From Aliivibrio finisterrensis (GTDB lineage: Bacteria; Pseudomonadota; Gammaproteobacteria; Enterobacterales; Vibrionaceae), in NCBI RefSeq assembly GCF_008933155.1, contig NZ_WBVP01000009.1, positions 62,001-126,000 on the forward strand: a stretch of DNA of 64,000 bases, written 5' to 3'. Below are positions 36,476 through 47,276 of this stretch, in pieces. How positions within the stretch are numbered: position 1 is the first letter of the stretch; each line of letters begins with the position of its first letter. The notes below the pieces were generated by a model. That model did not search any database, was not told where the DNA came from, and saw only the letters and a program-made list of their open reading frames with translations. The translations under genes and the position numbers were made by a program.

Positions 36476-39400
36476 ATGCCTATAAAAAACTTACTGTCAT
36501 TACCGTTACCAACGAAAGCCAATGATACACGCTCAATTGGTAACCTTACGGGTTCTTCTCTAGCACTTGCGATTGCAGAGATTGAGCAACAACACACTGG
36601 TCCTGTCGTGGTTGCGGTTACTGAGCCGCAATTGGCGTTTCGTTTACAGAATGAAATTAACCAATTTAGCCAACATTCAGTAGAGGTTTTTCCTGACTGG
36701 GAAACCCTTCCTTATGACAGTTTTTCTCCGCATCAGGACATTATTTCTGACCGTTTATCGCGCCTATATCACTTACCGCAGCAAAAAGATGGCACCCTAA
36801 TCGTTCCTGTTAGTACCTTATTACAACGTCAATCACCACAATCTTTCTTGCACAAGCACGCATTGGTTGTAAACGTCGGTGATCGTCTATCGTTTGATAA
36901 GCTAAAATTACAGCTAGAAAAATCCGGTTATTTACACGTTGACCAAGTCATGAGCCACGGTGAATACGCAAGTCGTGGATCTATTCTTGATTTATTCCCA
37001 ATGGGTAATGCACACCCTTATCGAATTGATTTCTTCGATGATGAAATTGACACCATTCGTCAGTTCGATCCTGAAAATCAACGTACGATTGAAGAAGTAA
37101 AATCCATTAACCTACTTCCTGCTCATGAATTCCCTACTGATGATGTAGCGATTGAAGATTTCCGTATTCGCTGGCGCCAACGTTTTGATGCTCGTCGTGA
37201 GCCAGAATCGGTTTACCAACAGATCAGCAAAGGCGCTTGGCCTGCAGGTATAGAATATTGGCAGCCGCTGTTCTTTGATGAAACGGAAACTCTGTTTGAT
37301 TATCTACCAGATAACACATTACTGGTTACTATTGGTGATATAGAAAAAGCAGCCAATGATTTCTTAGCTGATGCCGAATACCGCTATGATCAACGTCGAG
37401 TGGATCCACTACGCCCTCTTCTTCCAGTAAATGAGCTGTGGCTTCAAACGGCGGATATGTTTGGTTTATTCAAACAATACCCACGAGTTAAATTATCTAA
37501 AGAAGCCGAAATAGAAAAAGCAGGTCGTTTTAATCCAGATTTACTTGAGTTGCCAGAAATTGCAATTCAGCACCAAAATAAAGAACCTTTCGCTCAATTT
37601 CGTCAATTCTATGAGAAATTCAGTGGTCAGGTTATTTTCTCCGTTGAATCTGAAGGTCGCCGTGAGGCCCTTCTTGAATTATTAGCGCGTATTAAGCTAA
37701 AGCCTGCGATTTGTAATTCAATGAAAGATGCCGTCGCGCATAAAAATAAAGCCACGTTAGTGATTGGCTCAGCTGAACACGGCTTTATTCTTCAAAATCC
37801 ATGCGTTGCTTTTATTTGTGAAAGTGACTTACTGGGTGAGCGAGTAATTCAACGTCGCCGTCGTGGTGATAACAAATCAATAAACAGCAATACACTGATC
37901 CGTAATCTCGCTGAACTAAAAATTGGTCAACCAGTGGTTCACGTTGATCACGGTATTGGCCGTTACATGGGGCTTCAAACATTAGATGTTGGTGATATGC
38001 CAGCGGAATATATGATGTTGGAATACCTAAATGAAACCAAACTGTATGTTCCTGTTTCATCATTAAATCTGATCAGTCGATATTCAGCAGGAGCCAATGA
38101 AACTGCCCCTATCAGCAAACTGGGCAGTGACACGTGGAGCAAAGCACGTCGTAAAGCGGCAGAGAAAGTACGTGATGTCGCAGCAGAGTTACTGGATGTT
38201 TATGCTAAACGAGCAATTAAACCGGGCTTTGCTTTTACACAAGATCGTGATGCTTATGCTGATTTTAGCTCAAGCTTCCCGTTTGAAGAAACGCATGACC
38301 AAGAAATCGCCATTAACGATGTGTTATCCGATATGTGCCAAGCCAAAGCGATGGATCGTCTCGTTTGTGGTGATGTAGGTTTTGGTAAAACAGAAGTTGC
38401 CATGCGCGCAGCATTCTTAGCAACACACAACGAAAAACAAGTGGCGGTATTGGTTCCAACTACTCTACTTGCTCAGCAGCATTTTGAGAATTTCCGTGAC
38501 CGTTTTGCTAATTTCCCAATTCGAGTTGAAGTTTTGTCTCGCTTTAAATCAGCCAAAGAACAAAAAGAAATATTAGCAGCAACAGCGGAAGGCAAAGTGG
38601 ATATCTTAATCGGTACTCACAAATTACTGCAAGACAGTATCAAGTTTGAAGATCTTGGTTTACTCATTGTGGATGAAGAGCATCGCTTTGGTGTCCGTCA
38701 AAAAGAAAAAGTAAAAGCGATGCGTTCAGACGTAGATATTCTGACGCTAACCGCAACACCAATTCCAAGAACCTTGAATATGGCAATGAGTGGCATGCGC
38801 GATTTATCAATCATCGCAACACCACCGGCTCGTCGATTAGCGATTAAAACATTTGTGCGTGAAAAAGAGGATGACGTGATCAAAGAAGCCATTCTTCGTG
38901 AGATCAAGCGTGGTGGCCAAGTGTATATCTTGCATAACAATGTTGAAACGATTCAGAACGCCGCTGAAGAAATTGAAAAGCTGATCCCAGAAGCTCGTGT
39001 TACCTTAGCTCATGGTCAAATGCGTGAACGTGAATTAGAACGTATCATGGGTGACTTTTATCATCAGCGTTTCAATGTTCTAGTTTGTACAACGATCATT
39101 GAAACCGGTATTGATGTTCCAACCGCCAACACCATTATCATGGATCGTGCCGATAAACTCGGTTTAGCACAATTACACCAACTACGTGGTCGTGTCGGCC
39201 GTTCACACCACCAAGCTTATGCGTATTTACTGACGCCACATCCAAAAGCATTGAGTAAAGATGCAAGAAAACGTTTGGATGCGATAGCTTCACTGGAAGA
39301 TTTGGGTGCAGGCTTTACTCTTGCTACTCACGATTTAGAGATCCGTGGTGCCGGTGAGTTATTAGGTGATGGGCAAAGTGGTCAAATTCAATCTGTTGGC

Positions 39401-39931
39401 TTTACCCTTTACATGGAAATGCTTGAGCAAGCGGTTGAAGCATTAAAAGAGGGTAAAGAGCCATCGTTAGATGATTTATTGCGAGAACAAACAGAAGTCG
39501 AACTTCGTTTACCAGTATTAATTCCTGAAGATTACATTCCAGATGTCAATACCCGCTTATCTCTATACAAGCGTATTGCGAGTGTTTCAGACAATGGCGA
39601 ATTAGATGAACTAAAAGTAGAAATCATTGACCGTTTTGGATCATTACCAGAAGCGACTCAAACATTATTAGTCAGCTCAGAAGTTAAAATGTTAGCGGCT
39701 TCATTAAAAGTGAAGAGATTAGAGGCTCATGGAAATGGTGGTTACATTGAATTTGAACCTACCGCTGACATAAACCCTATGTTCCTTGTGTCATTATTAC
39801 AAAAAGATCCAACAGGCTTTGCGCTAGATGGCCCAACTAAGGTTAAATTTATAAAAGACTTAACTGAGAGACAAGTGCGAATTAAATACGTAATGGACTT
39901 GCTCAAATTGTTTTACGAAAATAGAATCTAA
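36476..39931 (+). CDS. mfd: Transcription-repair coupling factor Mfd
   Basis: 1151 residues. The N-terminal UvrB-like region includes [14 protein letters not shown] and VFPDWETLPYDSFSPHQDIISDRL. Then come the RNA-polymerase interaction domain (GQPVVHVDHGIGRYMGLQTL...EYMMLEYLNETKLYVPVSSLNLISRY), the translocase motor with Walker A GDVGFGKTEVA, DEEH box (LLIVDEEHRFGVRQKEK) and motif VI QLRGRVGRSHHQAYAYLL, and the C-terminal D7 domain. It displaces stalled RNA polymerase and recruits UvrA. ATG 36476 matches the start of homologs. A TTG 12 bp upstream is possible. Confidence 0.97.
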   Translation: MPIKNLLSLPLPTKANDTRSIGNLTGSSLALAIAEIEQQHTGPVVVAVTEPQLAFRLQNEINQFSQHSVEVFPDWETLPYDSFSPHQDIISDRLSRLYHLPQQKDGTLIVPVSTLLQRQSPQSFLHKHALVVNVGDRLSFDKLKLQLEKSGYLHVDQVMSHGEYASRGSILDLFPMGNAHPYRIDFFDDEIDTIRQFDPENQRTIEEVKSINLLPAHEFPTDDVAIEDFRIRWRQRFDARREPESVYQQISKGAWPAGIEYWQPLFFDETETLFDYLPDNTLLVTIGDIEKAANDFLADAEYRYDQRRVDPLRPLLPVNELWLQTADMFGLFKQYPRVKLSKEAEIEKAGRFNPDLLELPEIAIQHQNKEPFAQFRQFYEKFSGQVIFSVESEGRREALLELLARIKLKPAICNSMKDAVAHKNKATLVIGSAEHGFILQNPCVAFICESDLLGERVIQRRRRGDNKSINSNTLIRNLAELKIGQPVVHVDHGIGRYMGLQTLDVGDMPAEYMMLEYLNETKLYVPVSSLNLISRYSAGANETAPISKLGSDTWSKARRKAAEKVRDVAAELLDVYAKRAIKPGFAFTQDRDAYADFSSSFPFEETHDQEIAINDVLSDMCQAKAMDRLVCGDVGFGKTEVAMRAAFLATHNEKQVAVLVPTTLLAQQHFENFRDRFANFPIRVEVLSRFKSAKEQKEILAATAEGKVDILIGTHKLLQDSIKFEDLGLLIVDEEHRFGVRQKEKVKAMRSDVDILTLTATPIPRTLNMAMSGMRDLSIIATPPARRLAIKTFVREKEDDVIKEAILREIKRGGQVYILHNNVETIQNAAEEIEKLIPEARVTLAHGQMRERELERIMGDFYHQRFNVLVCTTIIETGIDVPTANTIIMDRADKLGLAQLHQLRGRVGRSHHQAYAYLLTPHPKALSKDARKRLDAIASLEDLGAGFTLATHDLEIRGAGELLGDGQSGQIQSVGFTLYMEMLEQAVEALKEGKEPSLDDLLREQTEVELRLPVLIPEDYIPDVNTRLSLYKRIASVSDNGELDELKVEIIDRFGSLPEATQTLLVSSEVKMLAASLKVKRLEAHGNGGYIEFEPTADINPMFLVSLLQKDPTGFALDGPTKVKFIKDLTERQVRIKYVMDLLKLFYENRI

Positions 39932-40020
39932 CTATTAGATTTAAATAATAAGAAAATACTAATTTTTGGTCTTGATTATGGACAACCAAGACTTTAAAGA
40001 ACCATTTCACTGGAGTTTGA

Positions 40021-40908
40021 ATGAAAAAAATAATTTATGCGTTAATTTTACTGGCAAGCTGGCCTTCTTTTGCTCGTCAATTTGACGTCGAAGTCATCAT
40101 TTTTAAGCGTAATGTTGAGCCATCTTCTTATCAAGAATCTTGGCCTGACATTCTTGCGCCTATCAATTTAGATCGTGCTTTCTCATATCGCGATAAAAAG
40201 ATGATGAACAGTAATGGTGCATCACTACTTCCTTCTGGCTACTATAAGTTAAATGAAGCTTATACTAAACTGCAAAATCACGCTGGATTTAAGCCGTTAG
40301 TACATGTTGCTTGGCGCCAAGGTGACTCAGGCTCATCTCTTTCTCCTATTTTCCATATTCAAGCAGGACAAGATTTCTCTGATCGTTTTGTTGCTGATGG
40401 TCGAACTATTGAAGATGCAAACGCTGATTTATCACTGGTTCCTTTAGACGCACCAAAACCTGCGCTTATTGAAGAATCGGAAACTATTGAATCTGATACA
40501 ACAGCGTCAACTTCAGCTCCTCTTCTTGAATTAGATGGCACAATGCAGGTTTACGTCCAGCATTACCTATACGTAAATACCATTTTAGATCTTAAAGTTC
40601 CTGGTCAACACGAATTTATTGTCAACACCCCAAAAAAAGAAAAAGACGTTATTACAGAAACAACTTCTACTTCTTCTGACGAAGTAACAACCACGGAAAC
40701 CGCAGAATTATCTACTGAAGCGACAGCAATTGAAGATCCAAATGCGGATATTCAGTTAGGTCATTTAGAGGACGTAACTCCGGAAACTGAAATAAAAGAG
40801 TTTTTAAAATCTTACCGCATAGAAGAAAGACGTAAAATGCGCAGTGGTGAAACTCACTATATTGATCACCCACTAATGGGCATGATCATCCAAGTGCGTA
40901 AAGTATAA
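40021..40908 (+). CDS. csiV: CsiV-family periplasmic protein (LpoA/PBP1A-pathway cofactor)
   Basis: 295 residues with a signal peptide (MKKIIYALILLASWPSFA) and then RQFDVEVIIFKRNVEPSSYQESWPD, the conserved start of the CsiV family. A Ser/Thr/Glu-rich insert (about residues 160-240) separates the N-terminal domain from the conserved C-terminus (EERRKMRSGETHYIDHPLMGMIIQVRKV). In V. cholerae CsiV is required for growth with D-amino acids and acts through LpoA on PBP1A. It lies downstream of mfd, the known Vibrio arrangement. Family membership is well supported. Function is carried over from V. cholerae. Confidence 0.87.
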   Translation: MKKIIYALILLASWPSFARQFDVEVIIFKRNVEPSSYQESWPDILAPINLDRAFSYRDKKMMNSNGASLLPSGYYKLNEAYTKLQNHAGFKPLVHVAWRQGDSGSSLSPIFHIQAGQDFSDRFVADGRTIEDANADLSLVPLDAPKPALIEESETIESDTTASTSAPLLELDGTMQVYVQHYLYVNTILDLKVPGQHEFIVNTPKKEKDVITETTSTSSDEVTTTETAELSTEATAIEDPNADIQLGHLEDVTPETEIKEFLKSYRIEERRKMRSGETHYIDHPLMGMIIQVRKV

Positions 40909-40940
40909 CATCGTAATTTCTTTACATAGCTTTACTAAAT

Positions 40941-40970
40941 AGGACAACAATTGTTGTCCTATTTTATTTC
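40941..40970 (+). terminator. Terminator after csiV
   Basis: AGGACAACAATTGTTGTCCT is a perfect 20-bp palindrome followed by ATTTTATTTC and another T-run. Confidence 0.8.
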
Positions 40971-41025
40971 TACTTTTTTAAAATCATGCTATTTTCACTC
41001 GAAATAATAACCTATGAGAATTCAC

Positions 41026-41649
41026 ATGAAATCCATTATCAAACCATTGTTACTTGTTCTTTCTTCCGCTCTTTTTTTAACAGCATGTGGCGATACTAAC
41101 GAACCAAAAGAAGGCGTTCAATATGAAGTACTTTCTACCACATTACCTACAGATTCAATTGCACCAGTAACTGAAGTTTTTGCCCTATCTTGTGGTCACT
41201 GCCGTAACATGGAAAACTTTTTACCTGTGATCAGCCAAGAAGCAGGCACTGATATCGATAAAATGCACATCACATTTAATCAATCAGCTCATGTTGCTGC
41301 TATGTTCTACTACGCTGCAGAAATGCAAGTAGATGGCACTCCTGATCACGCCTTTATGGAAGACTTATTTGCTGCAACCCAAATGGGCGAAGGTACAACG
41401 CTTACTCAACAACAAGAAGCCTATGCAAAAGCGTTCACATCTCGTGGTTTAACAAGCCCTTACGACTTTAATGAAGAGCAACGTGATATTCTTATTCAAA
41501 AAGTAGATAATGCTAAGATGCTTTCTGAGCAATCAGGTATTAGCTCTGTTCCTACTTTTGTTGTTAACGGTAAATACAACGTATTAATTGGTGGTCATGA
41601 TGACCCTAAGAAAATCGCTGAAACTATTCGTTACCTACTAGAAAAATAA
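41026..41649 (+). CDS. DsbA-like thiol:disulfide oxidoreductase, predicted lipoprotein
   Basis: 207 residues. The signal peptide ends in lipobox LTAC (Cys21), unlike classical soluble DsbA. A thioredoxin-fold DsbA domain follows: [14 protein letters not shown] with active site CGHC (56-59), a helical insertion, and the cis-proline loop [15 protein letters not shown] is more oxidising-type and resembles PDI/DsbA variants. It probably introduces or shuffles disulfides in envelope proteins while attached to a membrane. ATG 41026 is preferred (GAGAA upstream), and an ATG at 41014 is also in frame. The next gene encodes an FKBP isomerase 29 bp away, suggesting a folding-related pair. Confidence 0.85.
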   Translation: MKSIIKPLLLVLSSALFLTACGDTNEPKEGVQYEVLSTTLPTDSIAPVTEVFALSCGHCRNMENFLPVISQEAGTDIDKMHITFNQSAHVAAMFYYAAEMQVDGTPDHAFMEDLFAATQMGEGTTLTQQQEAYAKAFTSRGLTSPYDFNEEQRDILIQKVDNAKMLSEQSGISSVPTFVVNGKYNVLIGGHDDPKKIAETIRYLLEK

Positions 41650-41678
41650 TTGATTTAATACCAATATAAGGAAATAAC

Positions 41679-42152
41679 GTGACTAAAATTATCATTACCA
41701 TTGCGCTTATCGTTGTTGGTTATATGCTGTTTCAACACTTTGTAAATAACCCAAAAGCAGCAAAAGAGAACATTGAAATTGGAAACGCATTTTTAGCTGA
41801 AAATGCAACCAAAGAAGGTGTTCAAACAACTGCATCTGGTCTTCAATATCTTGTACTTGAAGAAGGTACAGGTACTGAGCATCCTACAGCGAAGAGCAAA
41901 GTTAAAGTTCATTACCACGGCACCACTATCGATGGTAACGTATTTGATAGCTCAGTTGAGCGCGGTGAGCCGATTCAATTTGGTTTAGGTCAAGTAATCA
42001 AAGGCTGGACAGAAGGTGTTCAACTGATGGTAGTTGGTCAAAAGATGCGTTTCTTTATTCCTAGCAATTTAGCTTACGGTAACCGTTCTGCAGGCTCTAT
42101 TCAGCCAGGTTCAGTACTGATTTTTGAAGTTGAGCTATTAGATTTTAAATAA
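41679..42152 (+). CDS. Membrane-anchored FKBP-type peptidyl-prolyl isomerase
   Basis: 157 residues from a GTG start with AAGGA 8 nt upstream. Residues 4-20 (IIITIALIVVGYMLFQH) form an uncleaved membrane anchor. The FKBP domain covers about 50-157: GLQYLVLEEGTG..PTAKSKVKVHYHGTTIDGNVFDSSVERGEPIQFGLGQVIKGWTEGVQLM and the C-terminal NLAYGNRSAGSIQPGSVLIFEVELLDF. Active-site residues Tyr, Asp and Trp (HYHG, FDSS, GWTEG) are present. Probably a periplasm-facing prolyl isomerase resembling FklB/Mip C-domains without the dimerisation helix. Confidence 0.9.
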   Translation: MTKIIITIALIVVGYMLFQHFVNNPKAAKENIEIGNAFLAENATKEGVQTTASGLQYLVLEEGTGTEHPTAKSKVKVHYHGTTIDGNVFDSSVERGEPIQFGLGQVIKGWTEGVQLMVVGQKMRFFIPSNLAYGNRSAGSIQPGSVLIFEVELLDFK

Positions 42153-42187
42153 TCATTTATCATCGTAAAGCTTCAATATCATATAAT

Positions 42188-42224
42188 AAAAATGGCGAAT
42201 CAATTTGATCCGCCATTTTTTGTT
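42188..42224. terminator. Terminator between FKBP gene and methyltransferase gene
   Basis: The arms AAAATGGCG and CGCCATTTT, extended by ATCAA/TTGAT, end in a T-run. Converging genes on either side suggest bidirectional use. Confidence 0.88.
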
Positions 42225-42241
42225 TCTAACTGTCGATAAAC

Positions 42242-42853
42242 CTAATTTAATTTACGCATCACGATTGTAAAATCTTCATCTGCATAGTCATCTATCAATT
42301 CACAATTTGGGCATAAGCTTAAACAATAACTAAGCACCTGCTGCGGATCATGTGCTTCTAGTAAATTGGTTTCTTTAAAATAATGGCGGTTTAATAAATT
42401 AAAAACAACGGCCTCTTCTGCCTTCTCATACATAGTTCTAATTACTTTTGCATGATAGGTTTTGTTACGAGCTCGATAATTAAGAGAACCACTTGCCACC
42501 ACAATATCCGCTGTTGGTAACTTAGTTGATGAAAAATCCCCTTTAATAAACGCGCAATTATGTTGATGCTCAAAATGTTTTTTTGCTTGTTTAACGAAAC
42601 TCCCTTGCTGATCAACACCGGTATAAGACTCTACACAGCAACTCATATCAAGAAAGGTTTTAAAATCACCATAACCACAACCTAAATCCAATACTCGTTT
42701 GCCATCAAAATTAACAGCTTGAGCTATGGTTTTAAAACGTATAAATTGAGATTCAGTCGAATTCCAACCTAATGATCTGGCATGATCACCTGCATATTGC
42801 TTCAGTCTTTCATCATGATAAAGACGAATACTCAATCTATCTAATAAGTGCAT
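42242..42853 (-). CDS. Class I SAM-dependent methyltransferase
   Basis: 203 residues. Motif I VLDLGCGYGDFK (residues 54-65), an acidic end of strand 2 (YTGVDQQGSFVKQAKK), motif IV-like ADIVVASGSLNYR, and a final VFNLLNRHYF segment define a Rossmann-type methyltransferase. The N-terminal helix carries HDERLKQYAGDHARSLGW, seen in methyltransferases of this type in Vibrio. The acceptor is unknown. Monocistronic, between a shared terminator and the hut promoter region. The start codon is close to the divergent hutI region with about 280 bp between. Confidence 0.85.
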   Translation of the reverse strand: MHLLDRLSIRLYHDERLKQYAGDHARSLGWNSTESQFIRFKTIAQAVNFDGKRVLDLGCGYGDFKTFLDMSCCVESYTGVDQQGSFVKQAKKHFEHQHNCAFIKGDFSSTKLPTADIVVASGSLNYRARNKTYHAKVIRTMYEKAEEAVVFNLLNRHYFKETNLLEAHDPQQVLSYCLSLCPNCELIDDYADEDFTIVMRKLN

Positions 42854-43134
42854 ATGTTGTTTTTACCATTTTATTCTTAGAATTATACGGCTTGAAGTGT
42901 ACTCTTGATAATTCTAGTTTTCATCTACTTATCGTTAGCTACTCGTATAAATATCATTTAATGATTAGAACCCATCTTAACCGTAATATCTTCTCAATGT
43001 TGGATATTTAATAGTCAATAATTGCTCTTTTGATCACAACTCCATTACACTCCATCTTGATTTAACCTATAAAAAAGATTATCTATTTGCATATACATAT
43101 TAACTTGTCCGTTAATTTACATAGGCAGATAATC

Positions 43135-44376
43135 ATGGATAGAATTTTTACCAATCTGAATCTTGTTACATTAAAGGCTAATTCGCCCAATACCAATGAC
43201 GGCTATCGAGTAATCAAAAACGTTATGATCGGCGTGGCCAATGGCAAGATTGAATATGTCGGTAAACCTTGCTCTGAAATTTTACATGGACATCCTGATG
43301 TCACTGATTGTGCGAATGCTTTAGTCACTCCTGGCTTAATTGATTGCCACACTCACCTTGTTTTTGCAGGTAATCGAGCTAATGAATTTGAGCAACGATT
43401 ACAAGGCGTACCTTACGAAGAAATTGCAAAACAAGGGGGCGGCATTTTATCTACCGTCTATGCCACTCGTGAAGCAACAGAAGATGAGCTTTATCATTCA
43501 GCATTACAACGCTTAGAAGGCTTAAAACGTGACGGTGTCACTACAGTGGAGATTAAATCAGGCTATGGCTTAACGCTTGATGATGAAATCAAAATGCTTA
43601 GAGTCGCCAAACGCATTGCTGAATTACCAGATATAAAAGTCTCTGCCACTCTGCTTGCTGCTCATGCCCTTCCTCCTGAATATAAAGATCGTCCTGATGA
43701 TTACATTCGCTTAATTTGTGACACCATTATTCCTCGCGTTGCTAAATTAGAGTTAGCGGATCATGTTGATGTCTTCTGTGAAGGGATTGGGTTTTCGATT
43801 AAACAGTGTGAGCGGGTATTCAATGCTGCATTAGAGCACGGTCTAAAAATCAAAGGCCATACTGAGCAGTTATCGAATCTTGGCGGCAGTGCATTAGCCG
43901 CTTCAATGGGCGCCTCTTCAGTTGATCATGTTGAATACCTTGATGAAGATGGGGTCAAAGCATTAGCACAGAATAATACCGTAGCAACTCTTTTACCTGG
44001 TGCCTTTTATTTCTTGCGAGAAACCAAACTCCCACCGATTGAATTGCTGCGTAAACATCAAGTTCCAATGGCCATTGCCACTGATTTCAACCCCGGTACG
44101 TCACCTATAGCTTCGCTTCGAACCATGATGAATATGGCTTGCACTTTATTTAAATTAACACCTGAAGAATCCTTACGGGGCGTAACTTGCAATGCTGCTC
44201 AAGCTCTTGGATTGCAAGCCTCACGCGGAACGATTGAAGTGGGTATGGATGCCGATTTTGCACTTTGGCAATTGGACTCTCCTGCTGAACTCTCCTATCG
44301 ATTAGGCGTTCCCGATCTTATTGCACGGGTGGTTGATGGTAACGTTTTTTATAATAGGGACACTTATGAAAAATAA
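43135..44376 (+). CDS. hutI: Imidazolonepropionase
   Basis: 413 residues of the amidohydrolase superfamily. Metal ligands appear in [13 protein letters not shown] (HxH), the central KGHTEQL His and SSVDHVEYL His, and the late Asp in [14 protein letters not shown]. It converts imidazolone-5-propionate to N-formimino-L-glutamate, the third step of histidine degradation. ATG 43135 is preferred; reading is open 48 bp upstream but without family match. First gene of hutIGUH. It overlaps hutG by 11 bp. Confidence 0.96.
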   Translation: MDRIFTNLNLVTLKANSPNTNDGYRVIKNVMIGVANGKIEYVGKPCSEILHGHPDVTDCANALVTPGLIDCHTHLVFAGNRANEFEQRLQGVPYEEIAKQGGGILSTVYATREATEDELYHSALQRLEGLKRDGVTTVEIKSGYGLTLDDEIKMLRVAKRIAELPDIKVSATLLAAHALPPEYKDRPDDYIRLICDTIIPRVAKLELADHVDVFCEGIGFSIKQCERVFNAALEHGLKIKGHTEQLSNLGGSALAASMGASSVDHVEYLDEDGVKALAQNNTVATLLPGAFYFLRETKLPPIELLRKHQVPMAIATDFNPGTSPIASLRTMMNMACTLFKLTPEESLRGVTCNAAQALGLQASRGTIEVGMDADFALWQLDSPAELSYRLGVPDLIARVVDGNVFYNRDTYEK

Positions 44377-45397
44377 TACCTTAATCGACATGGCAAGTTG
44401 GACAGGCAGAGTCGATCTTGAAGATGGTGAACTCGGTTTACGTTGGCATCAAAAAATTACAGCAGCAACGAGTTCAAGTACAGATGGGATCATGTTACTT
44501 GGTTTTGCTTGTGATGAAGGTGTTTATCGTAACAAAGGTCGTATTGGTGCTTATTCTGCTCCACAAATCATTCGACGCGCCTTAGCCAATTTATCTTGGC
44601 ATCATAATAAAGCTATTTTTGAGGGGGGTGATGTCTGCTGTAATGACGCAGAACTTGAAATAGCACAGCATCAACTTGGTGATAGTGTTGAACATGCCCT
44701 TGCTAACCATAACCAAGTGATTGTTTTTGGTGGCGGTCATGAAGTTGCATGGGGTTCTTTTCAAGGTATTGCGCGTCATTTAAAAAATATCACTGAATCA
44801 AACCAACAAAAAACGCCACCACGCATTGGTATTATTAACTTTGATGCACATTTTGATCTACGAAATCCACCACAAAAAGAGCAACTATCTGAAGGACCAT
44901 CAGAACAGCAGCTTGGCAGTTCAGGCACTCCTTTTCATCAAATCGCTCAATATTGTAAAACGAATGGGTGGCCATTTAATTACGCCTGCTTAGGATTAAA
45001 CCGAGGAAGTAATACTCAAGCCCTTTACAAAAAGGCAGATGATCTCGATGTACTCTATTTTGATGATACTGAAATGACACTCGCTAACTTCCCGACAATC
45101 CAACGGGGTTTATCCAATTTTATTGACCAAAATGACTACCTTTATCTCACGATAGATATCGATGTTTTTCCTGCATCGACGGCTCCCGGAGTGAGCGCAC
45201 CTGCTGTTCGTGGGGTTCCGCTTGAGATCATTGAGCCTCTTATTTTTGATATTTTGACAGCTAAAAACCCTGAAGGTATTCCCAAATTACTCTTGGCTGA
45301 TATGGCTGAGTTTAACCCTAATTTTGATATTGATAATCAAACAGCACGCTTAGCTGCAAGACTCGCTTGGACCATTGCTCATGGAATGAAAGCCTAA
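44366..45397 (+). CDS. hutG: Formimidoylglutamase
   Basis: 343 residues of the arginase/agmatinase family. The manganese site is seen in [20 protein letters not shown] and [21 protein letters not shown]. It hydrolyses N-formimidoyl-L-glutamate to L-glutamate and formamide. ATG 44366 follows AGGGA and overlaps the end of hutI, so translation is probably coupled. The N-terminus ([21 protein letters not shown]) matches HutG. Agmatinase is unlikely given the operon. Confidence 0.95.
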   Translation: MKNNTLIDMASWTGRVDLEDGELGLRWHQKITAATSSSTDGIMLLGFACDEGVYRNKGRIGAYSAPQIIRRALANLSWHHNKAIFEGGDVCCNDAELEIAQHQLGDSVEHALANHNQVIVFGGGHEVAWGSFQGIARHLKNITESNQQKTPPRIGIINFDAHFDLRNPPQKEQLSEGPSEQQLGSSGTPFHQIAQYCKTNGWPFNYACLGLNRGSNTQALYKKADDLDVLYFDDTEMTLANFPTIQRGLSNFIDQNDYLYLTIDIDVFPASTAPGVSAPAVRGVPLEIIEPLIFDILTAKNPEGIPKLLLADMAEFNPNFDIDNQTARLAARLAWTIAHGMKA

Positions 45398-45485
45398 TAC
45401 TTTTATTTTCAGAGCGAGTAATTCACAGGCACTTTTAATATTCAAAACCAGTCACCAATACTATTAACTCGCAAGGAGAGCAACA

Positions 45486-47174
45486 ATGACACATGCATCG
45501 CCATCTAACCCTAGATTGGATGAGACTCGTACTATTATTGCCCCAACAGGTACAACACTCACCGCTAAATCTTGGCTAACCGAAGCCCCACTTCGTATGT
45601 TAATGAATAACTTACATCCTGATGTAGCAGAGCACCCTCATGCTCTGGTTGTGTATGGTGGTATTGGTCGTGCCGCACGAAATTGGCAATGCTACGACAA
45701 AATTGTAGAAGTGCTGACTCGCCTTGAAGACGATGAAACCTTGATGGTGCAATCAGGAAAACCTGTTGGTGTGTTTAAAACTCACACTAATGCCCCACGC
45801 GTATTAATTGCCAATTCAAATTTGGTTCCTCACTGGGCAAATTGGGAACACTTTAATGAGTTAGATAAGCAAGGTTTGATGATGTACGGTCAAATGACCG
45901 CTGGTAGTTGGATCTACATTGGATCTCAAGGTATCGTTCAAGGGACTTACGAAACCTTTGTTGCAATGGCAAAGCAACATTTTAATGGCAAGGCACAAGG
46001 ACGTTGGGTTCTTACTGGTGGGCTTGGCGGTATGGGTGGCGCACAACCGCTTGCGGCAACTATGGCTGGATTTTCAATGCTTGCGGTGGAGTGTGATGAG
46101 TCTCGTATCGATTATCGTCTCCGTACTGGGTATGTCGATCGTAAAGCCACCACATTAGATGAAGCCCTTGCCATTATTGAAGACGCAAAACAGACAGAAA
46201 CACCAATATCAGTAGGTTTACTGGGAAATGCCGCTGACGTTTATGCAGAAATTGTTCAACGCGGCATTGTGCCTGATATAACAACCGATCAAACCTCTGC
46301 ACACGATCCTCTCAACGGCTATCTTCCGCAAGGTTGGTCAATGGAACATGCTGCTGAAATGCGTTTAAAAGATGAATCAGTAGTCGTATCAGCGGCTAAA
46401 AGATCAATGGCAATTCAAGTTCAAGCCATGCTGGATTTACAAAAAGCAGGCTCTGCAACTGTCGATTACGGTAATAATATTCGTCAAATGGCCTTAGAAG
46501 AAGGTATCGCTAATGCCTTTGATTTTCCGGGCTTTGTACCGGCTTATATTCGTCCGCTATTTTGTGAAGGGATTGGGCCTTTCCGTTGGGCGGCACTTTC
46601 TGGCGATCCAGAAGACATCTATAAGACCGATCAAAAAGTAAAAGAACTCATTCCTGATAATCCACATCTGCACAACTGGCTTGATATGGCGCGTGAGCGT
46701 ATTCAATTCCAAGGATTACCAGCACGTATTTGTTGGGTTGGCTTAAAAGATCGTGCTCGTCTCGGTAAAGCCTTTAATGAAATGGTAAAAAATGGAGAGC
46801 TAAAAGCACCGATTGTCATTGGTCGAGATCATCTTGATTCAGGCTCGGTTGCCAGTCCAAACCGTGAAACCGAAGGCATGATGGATGGATCTGACGCGGT
46901 ATCTGATTGGCCACTATTAAATGCCCTATTAAATACAGCTTCGGGCGCTACTTGGGTATCTCTGCATCACGGCGGTGGTGTAGGCATGGGGTTCTCTCAA
47001 CATTCAGGCATGGTGATTGTATGTGACGGCAGTGATGATGCGGCAGAGCGTGTTGGTCGAGTACTTCACAATGATCCAGCCACCGGTGTCATGCGTCATG
47101 CAGATGCGGGTTATGACATTGCAATTAATTGCGCCAAAGAACAAGGCTTAGATTTGCCAATGTTATCTGAATAA
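45486..47174 (+). CDS. hutU: Urocanate hydratase
   Basis: 562 residues. The NAD-binding and active region includes [38 protein letters not shown], and the family signature around [22 protein letters not shown] with the active-site Cys. The C-terminal [25 protein letters not shown] is also diagnostic. It converts urocanate to imidazolone-5-propionate using tightly bound NAD+ as electrophile. It has a strong AAGGAGAG ribosome site. Confidence 0.98.
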   Translation: MTHASPSNPRLDETRTIIAPTGTTLTAKSWLTEAPLRMLMNNLHPDVAEHPHALVVYGGIGRAARNWQCYDKIVEVLTRLEDDETLMVQSGKPVGVFKTHTNAPRVLIANSNLVPHWANWEHFNELDKQGLMMYGQMTAGSWIYIGSQGIVQGTYETFVAMAKQHFNGKAQGRWVLTGGLGGMGGAQPLAATMAGFSMLAVECDESRIDYRLRTGYVDRKATTLDEALAIIEDAKQTETPISVGLLGNAADVYAEIVQRGIVPDITTDQTSAHDPLNGYLPQGWSMEHAAEMRLKDESVVVSAAKRSMAIQVQAMLDLQKAGSATVDYGNNIRQMALEEGIANAFDFPGFVPAYIRPLFCEGIGPFRWAALSGDPEDIYKTDQKVKELIPDNPHLHNWLDMARERIQFQGLPARICWVGLKDRARLGKAFNEMVKNGELKAPIVIGRDHLDSGSVASPNRETEGMMDGSDAVSDWPLLNALLNTASGATWVSLHHGGGVGMGFSQHSGMVIVCDGSDDAAERVGRVLHNDPATGVMRHADAGYDIAINCAKEQGLDLPMLSE

Positions 47175-47224
47175 AAGCAACAGACATAAACTCTACATTT
47201 CAGTTTTAAAAATAATTATAAAGA

Positions 47225-47252
47225 ATACCAACCTAGCAACACGAGTTGGTAT
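47225..47252 (+). other. Hairpin between hutU and hutH
   Basis: The 8-bp arms ATACCAAC and GTTGGTAT surround a 12-nt loop in the hutU-hutH gap. There is no T-run, so it is more likely an mRNA-processing or stabilising stem than a terminator. Confidence 0.45.
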
Positions 47253-47276
47253 CACAACCATAACGAGAAACGAACT

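Noticed and set aside
41650-41675. Second copy of the TAATACCAAT repeat end
   Set aside because: Only a short match (TTAATACCAATATAAG) without an opposite inverted end nearby; likely chance in AT-rich DNA.
43020-43045. CRP site upstream of hutI (TGCTC-N6-TCACA)
   Set aside because: One good half-site only; insufficient evidence.
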